A program made the position numbers and the translations under genes. The notes under the pieces are model-generated. The model did no database searches and was not told the origin of the DNA. It worked only from the letters and a program-made list of their open reading frames with translations. Below are positions 54,001-63,700 of a DNA stretch of 64,000 nucleotides, one piece after another. This stretch comes from an uncultured Clostridia bacterium (lineage in GTDB: Bacteria; Bacillota; Clostridia; TANB77; UBA1234). Every line of letters starts with the position of its first letter. Positions within the stretch are counted from its first letter, which is position 1. The stretch spans positions 1-64,000 of the forward strand of contig CAKPEF010000006.1 of assembly GCA_934149305.1 (NCBI GenBank), given 5' to 3'.

Positions 54001-56428
54001 GTAAAAGCACTGCTTTATATGGCAAAAGAATTAAAGCCATTATACATCTGTATAAACTTGCATTCATTCCGTTTATCGTTATAAAAAAATTCTTTGTTCT
54101 TTTATAATTGGTTTTAAAATTAAAAAGTGTTGAAAGCACATCCATTATAAATGGAAAAAATAAAATGAAGAGTGCACTTTTGGGAAAACCCATAAACAAT
54201 AATATTAGCACACTAATATCTAAAATGCTTCGCCTTACATTATCGAATATTTTATATTTCGATAATGCATTTATTTTCTTATTTACGAACCATTTTATAA
54301 TTTGAATATCTCCTCTTGTCCACCTTTGCAATCTAAGCATATATGAATTTACTCTCGGTGGAAACCCATCTATCAACTCTATATCGCTTGCAAGACCAAC
54401 TCTTAAGTAACTCCCCTCTAATAAATCATGACTTAACACAGTATTTTCTGGTATCTCATCTTTTAATACTTTTTGAAAAACATCTACATTAAAAATTCCT
54501 TTACCTGTAAAAATTCCTTCTCCAAACAAGTCCATGTACACATTAGATTCTGCTCCAGAATACATATCAAGCCCCCCACTACCAGCGTATAGCTTTGAAA
54601 ACAATGATGCTGTACTACTTTCTATTGACACTCCAATCTTAGGCTGAATCAGTCCATAACCTTTTTTAACAATTCCATTTTCAATTATCGGCTTATTTAA
54701 CGGATGTTCCATTATACCAATCAATTTTTGAGCGGAGTCTAATACCAGCTCTGTATCTGCATCTAATGTTATTATATATTTTGTTTTAGGGATTTTTTCT
54801 ATCGTGTTTATTTGAAAAGTACCTTGCTCTCCTGTTAATAAAAAGTTGTTGAACTCTGTTATCATTCCTCTTTTTCGCTCATATCCTAGCCACTTACCTT
54901 GGGATTTATTGTACACTCTTCTTCTATAAACAAAATAAAATATTTTCTTGTTATATTTTTGATTTAACTTTTCAACTTCCTCTACTCCAACTTTTTTTAT
55001 TTCTTCATCATATGGTGCTATTTCAGAGTCTATTTCAGAAGTATCACCAAGCAAACAAAAATATAACTTCGCATCTCTATTTGCTAAATAATAAACTTCT
55101 AAATCATTTACAAGTTTTTTAACTCTTTCTTTGCTATTTAAAAGTGTTGGCACTATTACAAATGTGCCTACATCTTCACTTATTTCTTCCATTCTAGGCA
55201 ATCTTCTGGGCTTTTTTATCTTTGTAACAATTTTGTTTACTATTATGCAAAAGACTTCTGAAAACGGAATTATTCCCCACAAAAATTTTTCTTTAAACAA
55301 AACAATGCTTAAAATAATACTAGGTAAATATATCCCGAATGTATATAAAAGTAATTTAGTTGCCCCAGAAAGACCAGTATTCACTTTCGTGTTTATGCCG
55401 ATTTCATCATACAATCTTTTTTTATCGTCATCGAAAAGAAAAAATCCGATATGCTTATTTTCTTTTTTAGATAATTCAACAAGCATATTAGCAACATATA
55501 TTTCTGACACATTTGCAAGTTTTGATATTTTTTTTATTTCTTCTCTATACATTGCTTTTGTATCAAAATCCATTTTCGTGTAAACTTCATCTTCTGTCAA
55601 AATATTTTCTATGTTATTTATTTTTTCAAATATCATTGTCCAATTAAATCTAGAAATATTTTTTATGCTTGTTATTGCGTTGCTCATCGAAATTCTGCGC
55701 GTTGCCATATCATAATGCTCTATTTTTATAATTTCACTCGATGTCATTCCTGCTTTTACTATTTCATCTTCTAGTATCTCTATATATTTTGTGCCATCTT
55801 GTCCCATCTTTTTTAGTGAATAAATCATATATTCTATATATGACATTACTTCACCATTCAAATTTATATTTTTGTAATCATAAAATTTTTGCTTTGATGT
55901 TTCCTTGCCTAAAATCACACGCTCTATAAGGCTTTCCACTTTAAACTTCTCAAGTTGAGATGTTATAATCTTATCGCAAACTCTCCTAACATGTTCTATA
56001 AGAGCTATTTTTAGCATTAAAGGAAAATACCATATCTCCTCCATGCTAAGAGTTCTTTTAGTTTGATAAGCATTTATAAAATTCTCGATTATATCCCCTG
56101 TTATATTTCCATCTACATATTTTACAAGCTCTCTTGCTAATATTTGAACTCTACAAATGCCACCAACAGAAGGAAGTTTTGTGTATTCTTTTATAGATAA
56201 ATCATTTAATATCGAATTGTATTGTTCTTCTATTATATAAAAATTGTCCAAAAGCCACTCACCAGCCGGTGGTACAGAAACATTTTTTGCAACACTTTCA
56301 CTTAAAATATCAAATGCCTTTGATATTCTATTATAATTTTCTTTAAGTCTATTTAATGGATAACTCTTTTTATTTGAAGTTTTTGAAACATTATGATTTA
56401 TAGCTAACTTTTTCGCAAAATTTTCCAT
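51097..56428 (-). CDS. cyclic β-glucan synthase-like protein (GT84 plus glycoamylase), joined by a +1 shift at CGG (53552-53554)
   Basis: ~1776 aa with the shift. Order: N-terminal helical region (~1-360), membrane helices (~365-410), GT84 glycosyltransferase with KYIITLDADTELVL, LLEGSYLRVGLASDIEL and LRLQRWTRGDIQ, then further membrane helices (~740-920). A glycoamylase-like domain follows (LYNWYDITTLAPL, SWAGTMFEYFMPLVIM, WGISESAFN, YMAHHQGLIL). The end is a GH94-type sandwich (NDRGEGYSETRGIQVN). In the zero frame codon 959 is CGG and the protein stops as LRTACDNIRK. Skipping C53554 gives TNIGLGLLAIISANDLSFIT into the glycoamylase. It probably makes an envelope β-glucan together with the GH94 protein. 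Start ATG 56428 after GGGAGTG. Confidence 0.88.
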
Positions 56429-56581
56429 CTTTTCACTCCCTAGCATACTTTATCTTATTTTTGCCAAGCAATGAAAAAATATACACATTCAAATTTATTA
56501 TTAAGTTAGATTGTTTTTACGATAGTTTTTGTTAGTTAAAATTTTATATCCACACGCTATACTAGCCTTAACATTGTAAGA

Positions 56582-57283
56582 TTACAAACTACTATAAAAT
56601 TCTTTTACGCCATCTATTATTCCAATTACTATTTTATTTTGATATTCTTCTGTCTGTAAAAGTCTCAAATCTTCGGCATTTGATAAAAAACCACATTCAA
56701 CTATTATTACAGGAATATTGGTCTTATCTACTATTTTTATCCCTTCAATTGATAAAGCTACTCTTTTATTCACTCTGTCAATATTTTTTTGGATAGAACT
56801 TTGAACTAAAGTGGCAAGCCTTTTACCTTCATCAGAATTTTTACTATAAAAAGTCTGCCACCCCCACGAACTTCCTCCTTCAAATTTATTCATATGTATT
56901 GAAATCATAATATCTGCTCCACTATTATTGGCTATATTCACTCTATTTGTCAAATCTGAAGACTTCATTTCTCTAAGGGACTTTTGTTTGTCAGTATCTG
57001 CTATATTATTTTCATCTTCTCTTGTCATTATTACTAAAAACCCTTCATCTTCAAGTGCATCTCTCAATTTTTCGGCAATTTCAAGATTCAGCCCCGCTTC
57101 TTCTACCCCGTCACTAGAAACAGCACCCCCGTCTGGTGCACCATGTCCTGCATCAACAACTATTTTATATGTTTTTGTATTTCCTGTAGTTTGCACTATT
57201 ATCTCTTTGCTACAAGTACTAATAAAAACCAATAAAAACACTACTATACCAATCAAAATAAAAAAAGTTTTTTTATTGAACAT
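56582..57283 (-). CDS. N-acetylmuramoyl-L-alanine amidase (CwlD-like)
   Basis: 233 aa. One N-terminal membrane helix (FFILIGIVVFLLVFIST), then the Amidase_3 domain: KIVVDAGHGAPDGGAV (first zinc His), GLNLEIAEKLRDAL (Glu), DIMISIHMNKFEGGSSWGW (second His) and IPVIIVECGFLSNAED (catalytic Glu). Size and the single anchor match CwlD, which makes muramic-lactam in the spore cortex; with cotJ this again suggests sporulation. ATG at 57283 follows GAGGTGG. Confidence 0.88.
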   Translation of the reverse strand: MFNKKTFFILIGIVVFLLVFISTCSKEIIVQTTGNTKTYKIVVDAGHGAPDGGAVSSDGVEEAGLNLEIAEKLRDALEDEGFLVIMTREDENNIADTDKQKSLREMKSSDLTNRVNIANNSGADIMISIHMNKFEGGSSWGWQTFYSKNSDEGKRLATLVQSSIQKNIDRVNKRVALSIEGIKIVDKTNIPVIIVECGFLSNAEDLRLLQTEEYQNKIVIGIIDGVKEFYSSL

Positions 57284-57413
57284 ATCCACCTCACAAAAAC
57301 AAATCTATTTATTTATATATGTGACTATGATAAAAATATTACTTAATTGTTTATAGATACCTCTTCATTTGTTGTTAATGATGCCACTTCTACCTCATGA
57401 GATTTTATGCACA

Positions 57414-57448
57414 AAAAAACATATACATAAAATTAATGTATATGTTTT
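57414..57448 (-). terminator. terminator of the GGDEF gene
   Basis: AAAAAACATATACAT / ATGTATATGTTTTT stem with a 7-nt loop, just after the stop at 57455. Confidence 0.8.
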
Positions 57449-57454
57449 TGATTA

Positions 57455-58396
57455 TTAACTTTTTCTTCTATCTTCCATAAAAGTACTACCTGGAACCGTT
57501 TTTGCTTTCTTCTTTACTGTCGCACCATCTTCGCCTATTTCAAGAGGGCTTTTGTATTGCTTATATCTATTACTAATCATTGCTACAGTTATTGTTGTTA
57601 TTGGATATTTTTCCATTTTGCCCCTCCTGTTTAAAAGCCTTACTCCACCTTTTTTTATATCTTCTTCTGAATAGTATTCTTTTATACCTTTGTCAAATAA
57701 TTTGATAATTGTTCTTCCTATTTTTTTTGCATTTTCATAGTCTACTATAGCAACAAAATCGTCTCCACCAATATGTCCTAAAAAGTCGCCTCTTTTTCCA
57801 TGTTCTTGTATTGCCTCTTTTAAAACCTCTGCTGTGTATTTTATAACTTCGTCGCCATTCATAAATCCATATTTATCATTATACGCCTTGAAGTTATCTA
57901 AATCGGTATACAATACAGCATACATTCCTTTTGAGCCAATTCTTCTTTTTAATTCATTTTCTATTTGTATATTTCCAGGAAGTCCTGTAAGTGCACTTAT
58001 ACATCTATTTGCACTTATTAAGTGTGATAAATTTCTTATTGTATAGTAAAAGTACTGCTTATTTAAAGGTTTTGGAATATAATACTCTACACCTTTTTTT
58101 AATATATCTAACCTGTGATTTTCATCTTTTTGGCTAGATGTAACTATTATAGGGGTTATTGCATTGTCTTTTCCTTTTCTAATGTATTTACAAACATTTG
58201 ATGTTGTCTCATCTTCTAACCCATCTTCATTTATTACTATTAAATCTGGCACAGAAAGTAAAGCCTTTCTTAAACTTGTCTTATCTGAATTTGAACAAAC
58301 AAATTCATAATCAATTTCATTTTCATATAGTTCTGCTACAAGCTCACAAAGCTCTTTTGTATCATCTACTAAAACAATATATTTTGTATTTAGCAT
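57455..58396 (-). CDS. degenerate receiver plus GGDEF-domain protein
   Basis: 313 aa. The receiver-like domain (1-125) keeps the acidic pair (VLVDDTKEL) and the Lys (YYIPKPLN). The phospho-acceptor position reads LIVINEDGL, so Asn appears where Asp is expected. The GGDEF domain (~135-300) has GNIQIENELKRR, VLYTDLDNFKAYNDKYGF and the active-site HIGGDDFVAI (GGDDF variant, compatible with diguanylate cyclase activity). A ~35-residue charged tail ends FMEDRRKS. AAAGGAGG precedes the ATG. Confidence 0.85.
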   Translation of the reverse strand: MLNTKYIVLVDDTKELCELVAELYENEIDYEFVCSNSDKTSLRKALLSVPDLIVINEDGLEDETTSNVCKYIRKGKDNAITPIIVTSSQKDENHRLDILKKGVEYYIPKPLNKQYFYYTIRNLSHLISANRCISALTGLPGNIQIENELKRRIGSKGMYAVLYTDLDNFKAYNDKYGFMNGDEVIKYTAEVLKEAIQEHGKRGDFLGHIGGDDFVAIVDYENAKKIGRTIIKLFDKGIKEYYSEEDIKKGGVRLLNRRGKMEKYPITTITVAMISNRYKQYKSPLEIGEDGATVKKKAKTVPGSTFMEDRRKS

Positions 58397-58414
58397 TTTT
58401 TCCTCCTTTGTATA

Positions 58415-59242
58415 TTACATATTATTTGAAATATCAGCAAATTGCTCCATTGTCAAATTTTCAGCTCTTAATTTAGAATCTATACCTAATTTTTCAAGTA
58501 CATTTTTTATTTTCTCTTTTGATATTCCCATACTTGCAAGAGAATTATTTATTGTTTTTCTTCTTTGTGAAAAACCAGCTTTTATTAAGTTAAAAAAGTC
58601 TTTTTCATTTTTTAGCTCTACTGTTGGAACATTTCTAACATCTAGCTTTATTACGCATGAATCAACTTCTGGCATAGGCTCAAAATTTTCCTTTGGAACA
58701 TCTATAATTATCTCCGGTTTCGTATAATAATTTATACTTATAGTTATTGCCCCATATTCTTTACTATTAGGAACTGCACAAAATCTTTCTCCAACTTCTT
58801 TTTGAACCATAACAGTTATGCTTTTTAATTTTAATTTTTCCTCTAGAAGTTTCATAATTATTGGAGTGGTTATATAATATGGCAAATTAGCAACAACTTT
58901 TACACTATCATATTTTTCAACTATCTCATTTAAATCAACCTTTAAAACATCCTTCTCTATTAACTCGAAATTATCATATAAACAAAATCTTTCTTTAAGA
59001 ATGTTTGACATATTTGAATCCAATTCGATTGCAATTACTTTATTTGCATTTTCCAATAATTTTGCTGTCAAACTACCTAGTCCGGGACCAATTTCTATTA
59101 TAGTATCATTTTTATTTACATCTGCTTTTTCAATAATTTGATTTATAATCTCTTCATTTATTAAAAAATTTTGTCCTAATTTTTTGTTTGCTCTAAGTCC
59201 ATATTTTTTTAAGATAAATTCTGTTTCTTCACGTAAATTCAT
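58415..59242 (-). CDS. rsmA: 16S rRNA dimethyladenosine transferase
   Basis: 275 aa, standard. KKLGQNFLINEEIINQIIE, SAM motif IEIGPGLGSLTAKLL, ANLPYYITTPIIMKLL (NLPY catalytic motif), VPKENFEPMPEVDSCVIKL and the C-terminal AGFSQRRKTINNSL. It dimethylates A1518/A1519 (E. coli numbering). Start after CAGAGGTGG. The 3D-domain protein upstream matches the yabE-ksgA neighbourhood of Bacillota. Confidence 0.96.
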   Translation of the reverse strand: MNLREETEFILKKYGLRANKKLGQNFLINEEIINQIIEKADVNKNDTIIEIGPGLGSLTAKLLENANKVIAIELDSNMSNILKERFCLYDNFELIEKDVLKVDLNEIVEKYDSVKVVANLPYYITTPIIMKLLEEKLKLKSITVMVQKEVGERFCAVPNSKEYGAITISINYYTKPEIIIDVPKENFEPMPEVDSCVIKLDVRNVPTVELKNEKDFFNLIKAGFSQRRKTINNSLASMGISKEKIKNVLEKLGIDSKLRAENLTMEQFADISNNM

Positions 59243-59348
59243 ATCCCACCTCTGAAAAAAATTATATACTTAATTTGGTAATTTATCAATATTTTTGTCG
59301 AGTATTTAAATAATCAAGGTTATTTTTAATATTTTAACACATAAAAAC

Positions 59349-59402
59349 TCATACTTATAATGCTTCATCAAAATTTTTTGATTTTCATATACAAGTATGA
59401 GT
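59349..59402 (-). terminator. terminator of the 3D-domain gene
   Basis: ACTCATACTT / AAGTATGAGT 10-bp stem enclosing a long loop; on the minus strand followed by TTTTTATG. Confidence 0.6.
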
Positions 59403-59407
59403 CGATT

Positions 59408-60178
59408 TTATTCACCTAATACATATACATTAACTTTTCTTCTGCCCCATTCTAGAGCCTCTGTATGTGTATCCATGTACAAGTCTATTTTTAATTCTTT
59501 TATTGCACTACCGGTATCTGCTGCGACTGCATGACCGTAATCCCAAGCACCATTTAGTCCTTCAACATAAACTTTACTGTTTAATGGAATGATTTTTGGA
59601 TCAACTGCAATTACTTTCATTCCAGAGCCTGGAACGATTTTTAATCCACTATGTGTACAACCATAGTTTGGATTGTCTGGGCTTTTGCCACAACATTTCT
59701 TACATAAGCAATAAGCTGTTGCAGTGACTTCTATTTTATTTTCATATTCTGTTGGCGGATTACTTTCTGCTAAATCCCTATATTTTACTAATTTTGTTTC
59801 TGTATTATTTTCTTTAACTGGTTCTTCTACAAAAACCTCTTGCTTTTCATTTTTTGCTTCTTCTACTACTATTTCAGCTTCTTCTGGCTCATTTTGAACA
59901 ATTGCCATAACATATTCTTCTTGTTCTCCACTTGTTTCTTCCTCAATATCACCAGCTACACTTGCTGACATGTACATCATTCTTCTAGATATTATTTCGT
60001 TATCATTTTCTTCTTTGACAGTTATTAAATCAATTTCTTCAGGAACCATTTCACAAATTTTAACAACTTCTTCATTACGATTTTCTAAATAAATTATTGA
60101 GTAAAAAGCTCCAATTACTAAAACTGCTAAAAATAAAATCATTTTCTTTTGTAAAATAATACTTCGATCTGCTTCCAT
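59408..60178 (-). CDS. 3D-domain cell-wall protein (YabE/Rpf-like)
   Basis: 256 aa. One N-terminal membrane helix (MILFLAVLVIGAFYSIIYL), an acidic Glu-rich linker (~60-150), and a C-terminal 3D domain: VTATAYCLCKKCCGKSP, HSGLKIVPGSGMKVIAVDP, IIPLNSKVYVEG and AADTGSAIK with the three conserved Asp. Such domains act as lytic transglycosylase-like cell-wall enzymes. Start chosen at ATG 60178 after TTGGAGG. Confidence 0.9.
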   Translation of the reverse strand: MEADRSIILQKKMILFLAVLVIGAFYSIIYLENRNEEVVKICEMVPEEIDLITVKEENDNEIISRRMMYMSASVAGDIEEETSGEQEEYVMAIVQNEPEEAEIVVEEAKNEKQEVFVEEPVKENNTETKLVKYRDLAESNPPTEYENKIEVTATAYCLCKKCCGKSPDNPNYGCTHSGLKIVPGSGMKVIAVDPKIIPLNSKVYVEGLNGAWDYGHAVAADTGSAIKELKIDLYMDTHTEALEWGRRKVNVYVLGE

Positions 60179-60395
60179 TTTTAATACCTCCAAACGTCGC
60201 ATGGTTCAAATTCTACTACTATTTTTATCGCTTGTCAAATTTTTTATTCCTTTTTTCTAAAATTTGGTAAAATATAGCCACATTTTTCCATTTAATTCCT
60301 TTTATTCCATAATAATTTTTAATATATTTTTTTCATTTGTGTAAAAATATTATCGAACCAAAAGAATATTTTTAAATTTATGGAGGTAATTTTTT

Positions 60396-61511
60396 ATGAA
60401 AATAAATCGTATTTTTTTAACATTACTTATGTTATTTGCCTTATCATTAACACAAATTTCTTTTGCCAGTAGTATAGTTCCAAACACCTCTGGTGAAATT
60501 AGTACTAGTGGCGAAACTTCAGCAAGTGGTGAAGGCAATCCAGCATCAAGTGGTGAAACTGGCATAATATCTAGTGGTGAAACATCCACAAGTGGTGAAG
60601 AACCTAGCGTAATGAAACTTAAAAGTAAAGCTTTAGACTCTAAGCTTGAAGTTTTAGAAAACCAAAAGCTAACTGCAAAATTTAAAGCAGAGATTGTTAG
60701 TGGCGAAAAAGTATTTTATGCAATAACAAATCAACCTGCACATGGCGTAGTTACTCAATCTGGAGGACATTTGCCTGACTTTGTTTATACACCTAATAAA
60801 GATTATACTGGAACAGATAAAATAGCATTTAGATTAGAAAGTGGAGATAGATATTCTAACGCAGCTACAGTAACTATAACTGTTAAACAAGATTCTAGCA
60901 CCGTTATTCCTTTTAATTATATAGACATGAAAGAACATTGGGCAAATTATTCAGCTTCTCATTTAGCAGCAAGAGGACTTATAATAGGTGAAGAAATAGG
61001 AAATAGATTTTACTTTAATCCAGAAAAAACAATGACTCGTGGCGAATTTATGTTGTTCTTACTTTCAATAACAGAAAGCAATTTAGATGCAGAAGTTGAT
61101 GTTAAACCTTCAATATTTGCAGATAAAGATTCAATTCCATCTTGGCTTCTTGAGGCAGCAAAAGTTGCATATTCTAAAAAGATTATAAAAGGTTCTGATG
61201 AAGGTGGAAAAATATATTTAAATTTAAATAAGCCAATCACTAGAGTAGAAGCTGTTACTATGATAAGCAATGTTTTAGGAACAAATACTTCTACAAAAGA
61301 AATAACTTATAAAGATGTGGGGTCAATTCCATCTTGGGCTTTAAATGCAGTAAAAAGTTTAACAGCATACAAGATAGTACAAGGTGATTCTGAAAATATG
61401 TTCAATCCACACAAGACACTTACAAGAGCTGAAGCAGCAGAACTTTCATTTAAATTATTAAAACAATTAGAATTAAACAACCTATCAAACGGAAGTGGGG
61501 ATATAAAATAA
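60396..61511 (+). CDS. SLH-domain surface protein
   Basis: 371 aa. Signal peptide (ending ISFAS). A low-complexity stretch (~25-70) repeats SGE (TSGEISTSGETSASGEGNP, SSGETG, STSGEEPS). A cadherin/tandem-95-like Ig domain follows (~85-170; QPAHGVVTQ, DFVYTPNKDYTGTDKIAF). Three SLH modules end the protein: MKEHWANYSASHLAARGLI / MTRGEFMLFL; PSWLLEAAKVAYSKKIIKGS / ITRVEAVTMI; PSWALNAVKSLTAYKIVQG / LTRAEAAEL. It binds secondary cell-wall polymer. ATG after TGGAGGT. Confidence 0.9.
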   Translation: MKINRIFLTLLMLFALSLTQISFASSIVPNTSGEISTSGETSASGEGNPASSGETGIISSGETSTSGEEPSVMKLKSKALDSKLEVLENQKLTAKFKAEIVSGEKVFYAITNQPAHGVVTQSGGHLPDFVYTPNKDYTGTDKIAFRLESGDRYSNAATVTITVKQDSSTVIPFNYIDMKEHWANYSASHLAARGLIIGEEIGNRFYFNPEKTMTRGEFMLFLLSITESNLDAEVDVKPSIFADKDSIPSWLLEAAKVAYSKKIIKGSDEGGKIYLNLNKPITRVEAVTMISNVLGTNTSTKEITYKDVGSIPSWALNAVKSLTAYKIVQGDSENMFNPHKTLTRAEAAELSFKLLKQLELNNLSNGSGDIK

Positions 61512-61517
61512 CTTAAC

Positions 61518-61556
61518 AAAAAACAGGTACCGATTTAAAATTCGATACCTGTTTTA
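61518..61556. terminator. bidirectional terminator after the SLH gene
   Basis: AAAAACAGGTACCGA / TCGATACCTGTTTT with one mismatch, between convergent genes. Confidence 0.85.
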
Positions 61557-61563
61557 TAATTTT

Positions 61564-62505
61564 TTATTTTTCATTTCCATCTAAATTTATTGATAGTTTT
61601 TCAACCTCTATATTTTCACCATCACTGGTAATCAGTATTGTTCCATCTTTTGAGGTTTGATAGACTTCGCTACCTTTTAACCTATCCATCACCTCTTTAT
61701 GTGGATGACCATAATCGTTATCTCTTCCACATGAAATTATAACATATTCTGGTTTTACTTGTTCTAAAAATTCTTCTGATGAACTTGTCCTCGAACCATG
61801 ATGAGCAACCTTTAAAACATCTATATCATCCCAACTACGCAGTTTTTCATTTGCAACCTCTGCATCTCCAGTAAATAAAAACTTTTTCTTACCATATGTA
61901 AGCTCAATTATAATAGAATTCTCATTTAAGTTTTCAGCATCATTTTCTATTCCCATAACTTCGCATTTCGCCATACCTACATAAAAAATATCACCAACTT
62001 TTGGTGTTTTTATCTTCAAATTAGCATTTTTGATAGCCTTAAGCACATCTTCATATGTTTTGGTAGTAGTTGTTTTTTTAGGCATCAAAACATTTTTAAT
62101 TTTAAAATTATTTATAACATCATCAAGTCCACCTATATGATCTTCGTGTGGATGCGTACCCACAACATAATCAATTGTATCAATATTCATATTCTCTAAC
62201 TGCTTTACAATAAGCTTGCCATCCGCATTGTTGCCAGCATCAATTAGCATACATTCTCCGCTAGACATAACAAAAATAGAATCCGCTTGACCTACATCAA
62301 AAAAGTACACTTTTAACTCATCATCACTTGCAATATAATAATTTTCTTTTTGCGTATAATCATTTTGATTCTCACTTACAGTATCTTGATTAACGCCATC
62401 ATCCAAAAAATCATCTAAGTTTTCAAATCCAATGACACTGCCAATAATCAATAGCAAAACAATTGCTAATAACTTTTTAACTATTACTTTATCTTTTTTC
62501 TTCAT
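61564..62505 (-). CDS. ComEC/Rec2-type metallo-β-lactamase fold hydrolase
   Basis: 313 aa. Signal/anchor (LLAIVLLLIIGSVIGF), Asn/Asp-rich linker, then the ComEC-like MBL domain: VYFFDVGQADSIFVMSSG, MLIDAGNNADGKLIV, VVGTHPHEDHIGGLDDVI (HxHxDH metal site), FLFTGDAEVANEKL, VLKVAHHGSRTSSSEEFL and IISCGRDNDYGHPH. Exported stand-alone relatives of the ComEC C-terminal nuclease domain. GGAGG precedes the ATG. No membrane channel domain is fused. Confidence 0.88.
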   Translation of the reverse strand: MKKKDKVIVKKLLAIVLLLIIGSVIGFENLDDFLDDGVNQDTVSENQNDYTQKENYYIASDDELKVYFFDVGQADSIFVMSSGECMLIDAGNNADGKLIVKQLENMNIDTIDYVVGTHPHEDHIGGLDDVINNFKIKNVLMPKKTTTTKTYEDVLKAIKNANLKIKTPKVGDIFYVGMAKCEVMGIENDAENLNENSIIIELTYGKKKFLFTGDAEVANEKLRSWDDIDVLKVAHHGSRTSSSEEFLEQVKPEYVIISCGRDNDYGHPHKEVMDRLKGSEVYQTSKDGTILITSDGENIEVEKLSINLDGNEK

Positions 62506-62542
62506 TTGTTCCTCCTAAGGTTAATCATTTGCTCAAAAATAA

Positions 62543-62618
62543 TGGTCGGAGTGACACGATTTGAACGTGCGACCTCTTGGTCCCGAACCAAGCGCTCTAC
62601 CAACTGAGCCACACCCCG
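62543..62618 (-). tRNA. tRNA-Pro (anticodon CGG)
   Basis: Acceptor CGGGGTG/CACTCCG, anticodon loop TTCGGGA with CGG, T loop TTCAAAT, discriminator A and encoded CCA. It reads CCG. It marks the left border of the AbiE-containing segment. Confidence 0.95.
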
Positions 62619-62846
62619 ATTACCTAAAAATTTTACCACAAGCACACTTACAGTTCAACTTTAGAAAGCATAAATTTTGCAAATATATTTTGAGAGTTTG
62701 GTTGCATAACATAAAATTTGAAAAGAATTTTTAAAATTTTTATAAATGGCAAAATTAAAAGATAAAAAACAAATGTAGAAAAGAAATCTCCTGAATATTA
62801 TACTTGCTGAAATTGAGGAGATGATTTGAAATTTACTACAAAAATA

Positions 62847-62896
62847 TTAACCTAATCGCCACCACAGCCTCAATGTTATGGTGGCGATTAGGTTAA
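62847..62896. repeat. long perfect inverted repeat
   Basis: TTAACCTAATCGCCACCA and its exact complement flank a 14-nt loop, giving an 18-bp stem in a gene-free region. It could be a terminator, a small mobile element or a protein-binding site; no neighbouring stop codon explains it. Confidence 0.6.
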
Positions 62897-62910
62897 AATC
62901 AATTTAACTA

Positions 62911-62943
62911 TAAAACTGAAATCAAGTTATTGTTTCAGTGTGA
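62911..62943. promoter_or_regulatory. second AbiEi-type operator
   Basis: AAAACTGAAA and TTTCAGTGTGA repeat the arms of the operator overlapping the abiE promoter, about 120 bp upstream. Confidence 0.45.
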
Positions 62944-63050
62944 AACTAAAATAATTTAGCCCTACTCACTCCTTAAGTACTTACTTATGGAGTGAATTAT
63001 GTTAAAAATTTTCAAAAAAATAAAAATTTTAACAATATCATTTAATTTTA

Positions 63051-63090
63051 TTGACTCTCACACTGAAAAAATGATATAATTTCAGTGTGA
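63051..63090 (+). promoter_or_regulatory. abiE promoter with overlapping inverted-repeat operator
   Basis: TTGACT (63051-63056) and TATAAT (63075-63080), 18-bp spacer. An 11-bp perfect inverted repeat, TCACACTGAAA (63058-63068) and TTTCAGTGTGA (63080-63090), brackets the -10 box. AbiEi antitoxins repress their own operon through such repeats. Confidence 0.8.
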
Positions 63091-63100
63091 AGGTGAAATT

Positions 63101-63700
63101 ATGAAAAGTTATGAAAAAATAGTAAATTTTGTAAATGAAAAAAATAATGTAATAACAACTAAAGAATTTAAAGATGCTAAAATAGGATTTTATTATATAA
63201 ATAAACTAATTGAAGATAATTATATATCTAGAATAGGAAATGGGCTTTATGGAAAAACTGACAGTTTTGAAGATGAATATTTTATAATTCAAAACAGATA
63301 TAAGAATGCAATATTTTCTTATAATACTGCTCTGTTCTTTCTAAACAAAACAGAAGTAACACCAAATATTGTAGATATAACAATACCAAATGATTATAAT
63401 GTTAGTTCAATAAACACCAAACAAATAAGAGTTCATTATGCAAGTAAGGAAAACATAAAACTTGGTGTGATAAAACTAAAATCTCCATTTGGTAATACTA
63501 TAAAAGCCTATAATCTTGAAAGAACAATTTGTGATATTGTAAAAAATGAAAATAAATGTGGACTAGATATAGAGCAAAGAAACAAAGTCATAAAAAAAGC
63601 ATTTTCAAATAATGAAATTGATGGAACTACTATAATGCAATATGCAAAAAAACTAAAATGCGAGAAAAAAATAAAAGCAATAATGGAGATAATGATATGA
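63101..63700 (+). CDS. AbiEi-like antitoxin of a type IV toxin-antitoxin system
   Basis: 199 aa. N-terminal winged helix (VITTKEFKDAKIGFYYINKLIEDNYI, RIGNGLYGK) and the AbiEi C-terminal domain (AIFSYNTALFFLNKTEVTP, YNLERTICDIVKN). It autoregulates transcription and counters the AbiEii toxin without direct binding. GAAGGTG precedes the ATG. Its TGA overlaps the next ATG (ATGATATGA), so translation is coupled. Confidence 0.9.
   Translation: MKSYEKIVNFVNEKNNVITTKEFKDAKIGFYYINKLIEDNYISRIGNGLYGKTDSFEDEYFIIQNRYKNAIFSYNTALFFLNKTEVTPNIVDITIPNDYNVSSINTKQIRVHYASKENIKLGVIKLKSPFGNTIKAYNLERTICDIVKNENKCGLDIEQRNKVIKKAFSNNEIDGTTIMQYAKKLKCEKKIKAIMEIMI

Larger units (their letters stand above)
62619..63050. 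other. intergenic region between tRNA-Pro and the AbiE operon
   Basis: AT-rich, no gene supported. It contains the 18-bp perfect hairpin at 62847-62896 and half-sites of the AbiEi operator at 62911-62943. Confidence 0.45.

Noticed and set aside
6476..56428. Calling the CGG-interrupted genes ordinary pseudogenes or random sequencing errors
   Set aside because: No other frameshifts or premature stops were seen in these genes, and every break is an extra C directly before a GGN codon. Random decay or error would vary in kind. A systematic read error tied to a methylated motif remains possible and is listed as a test.
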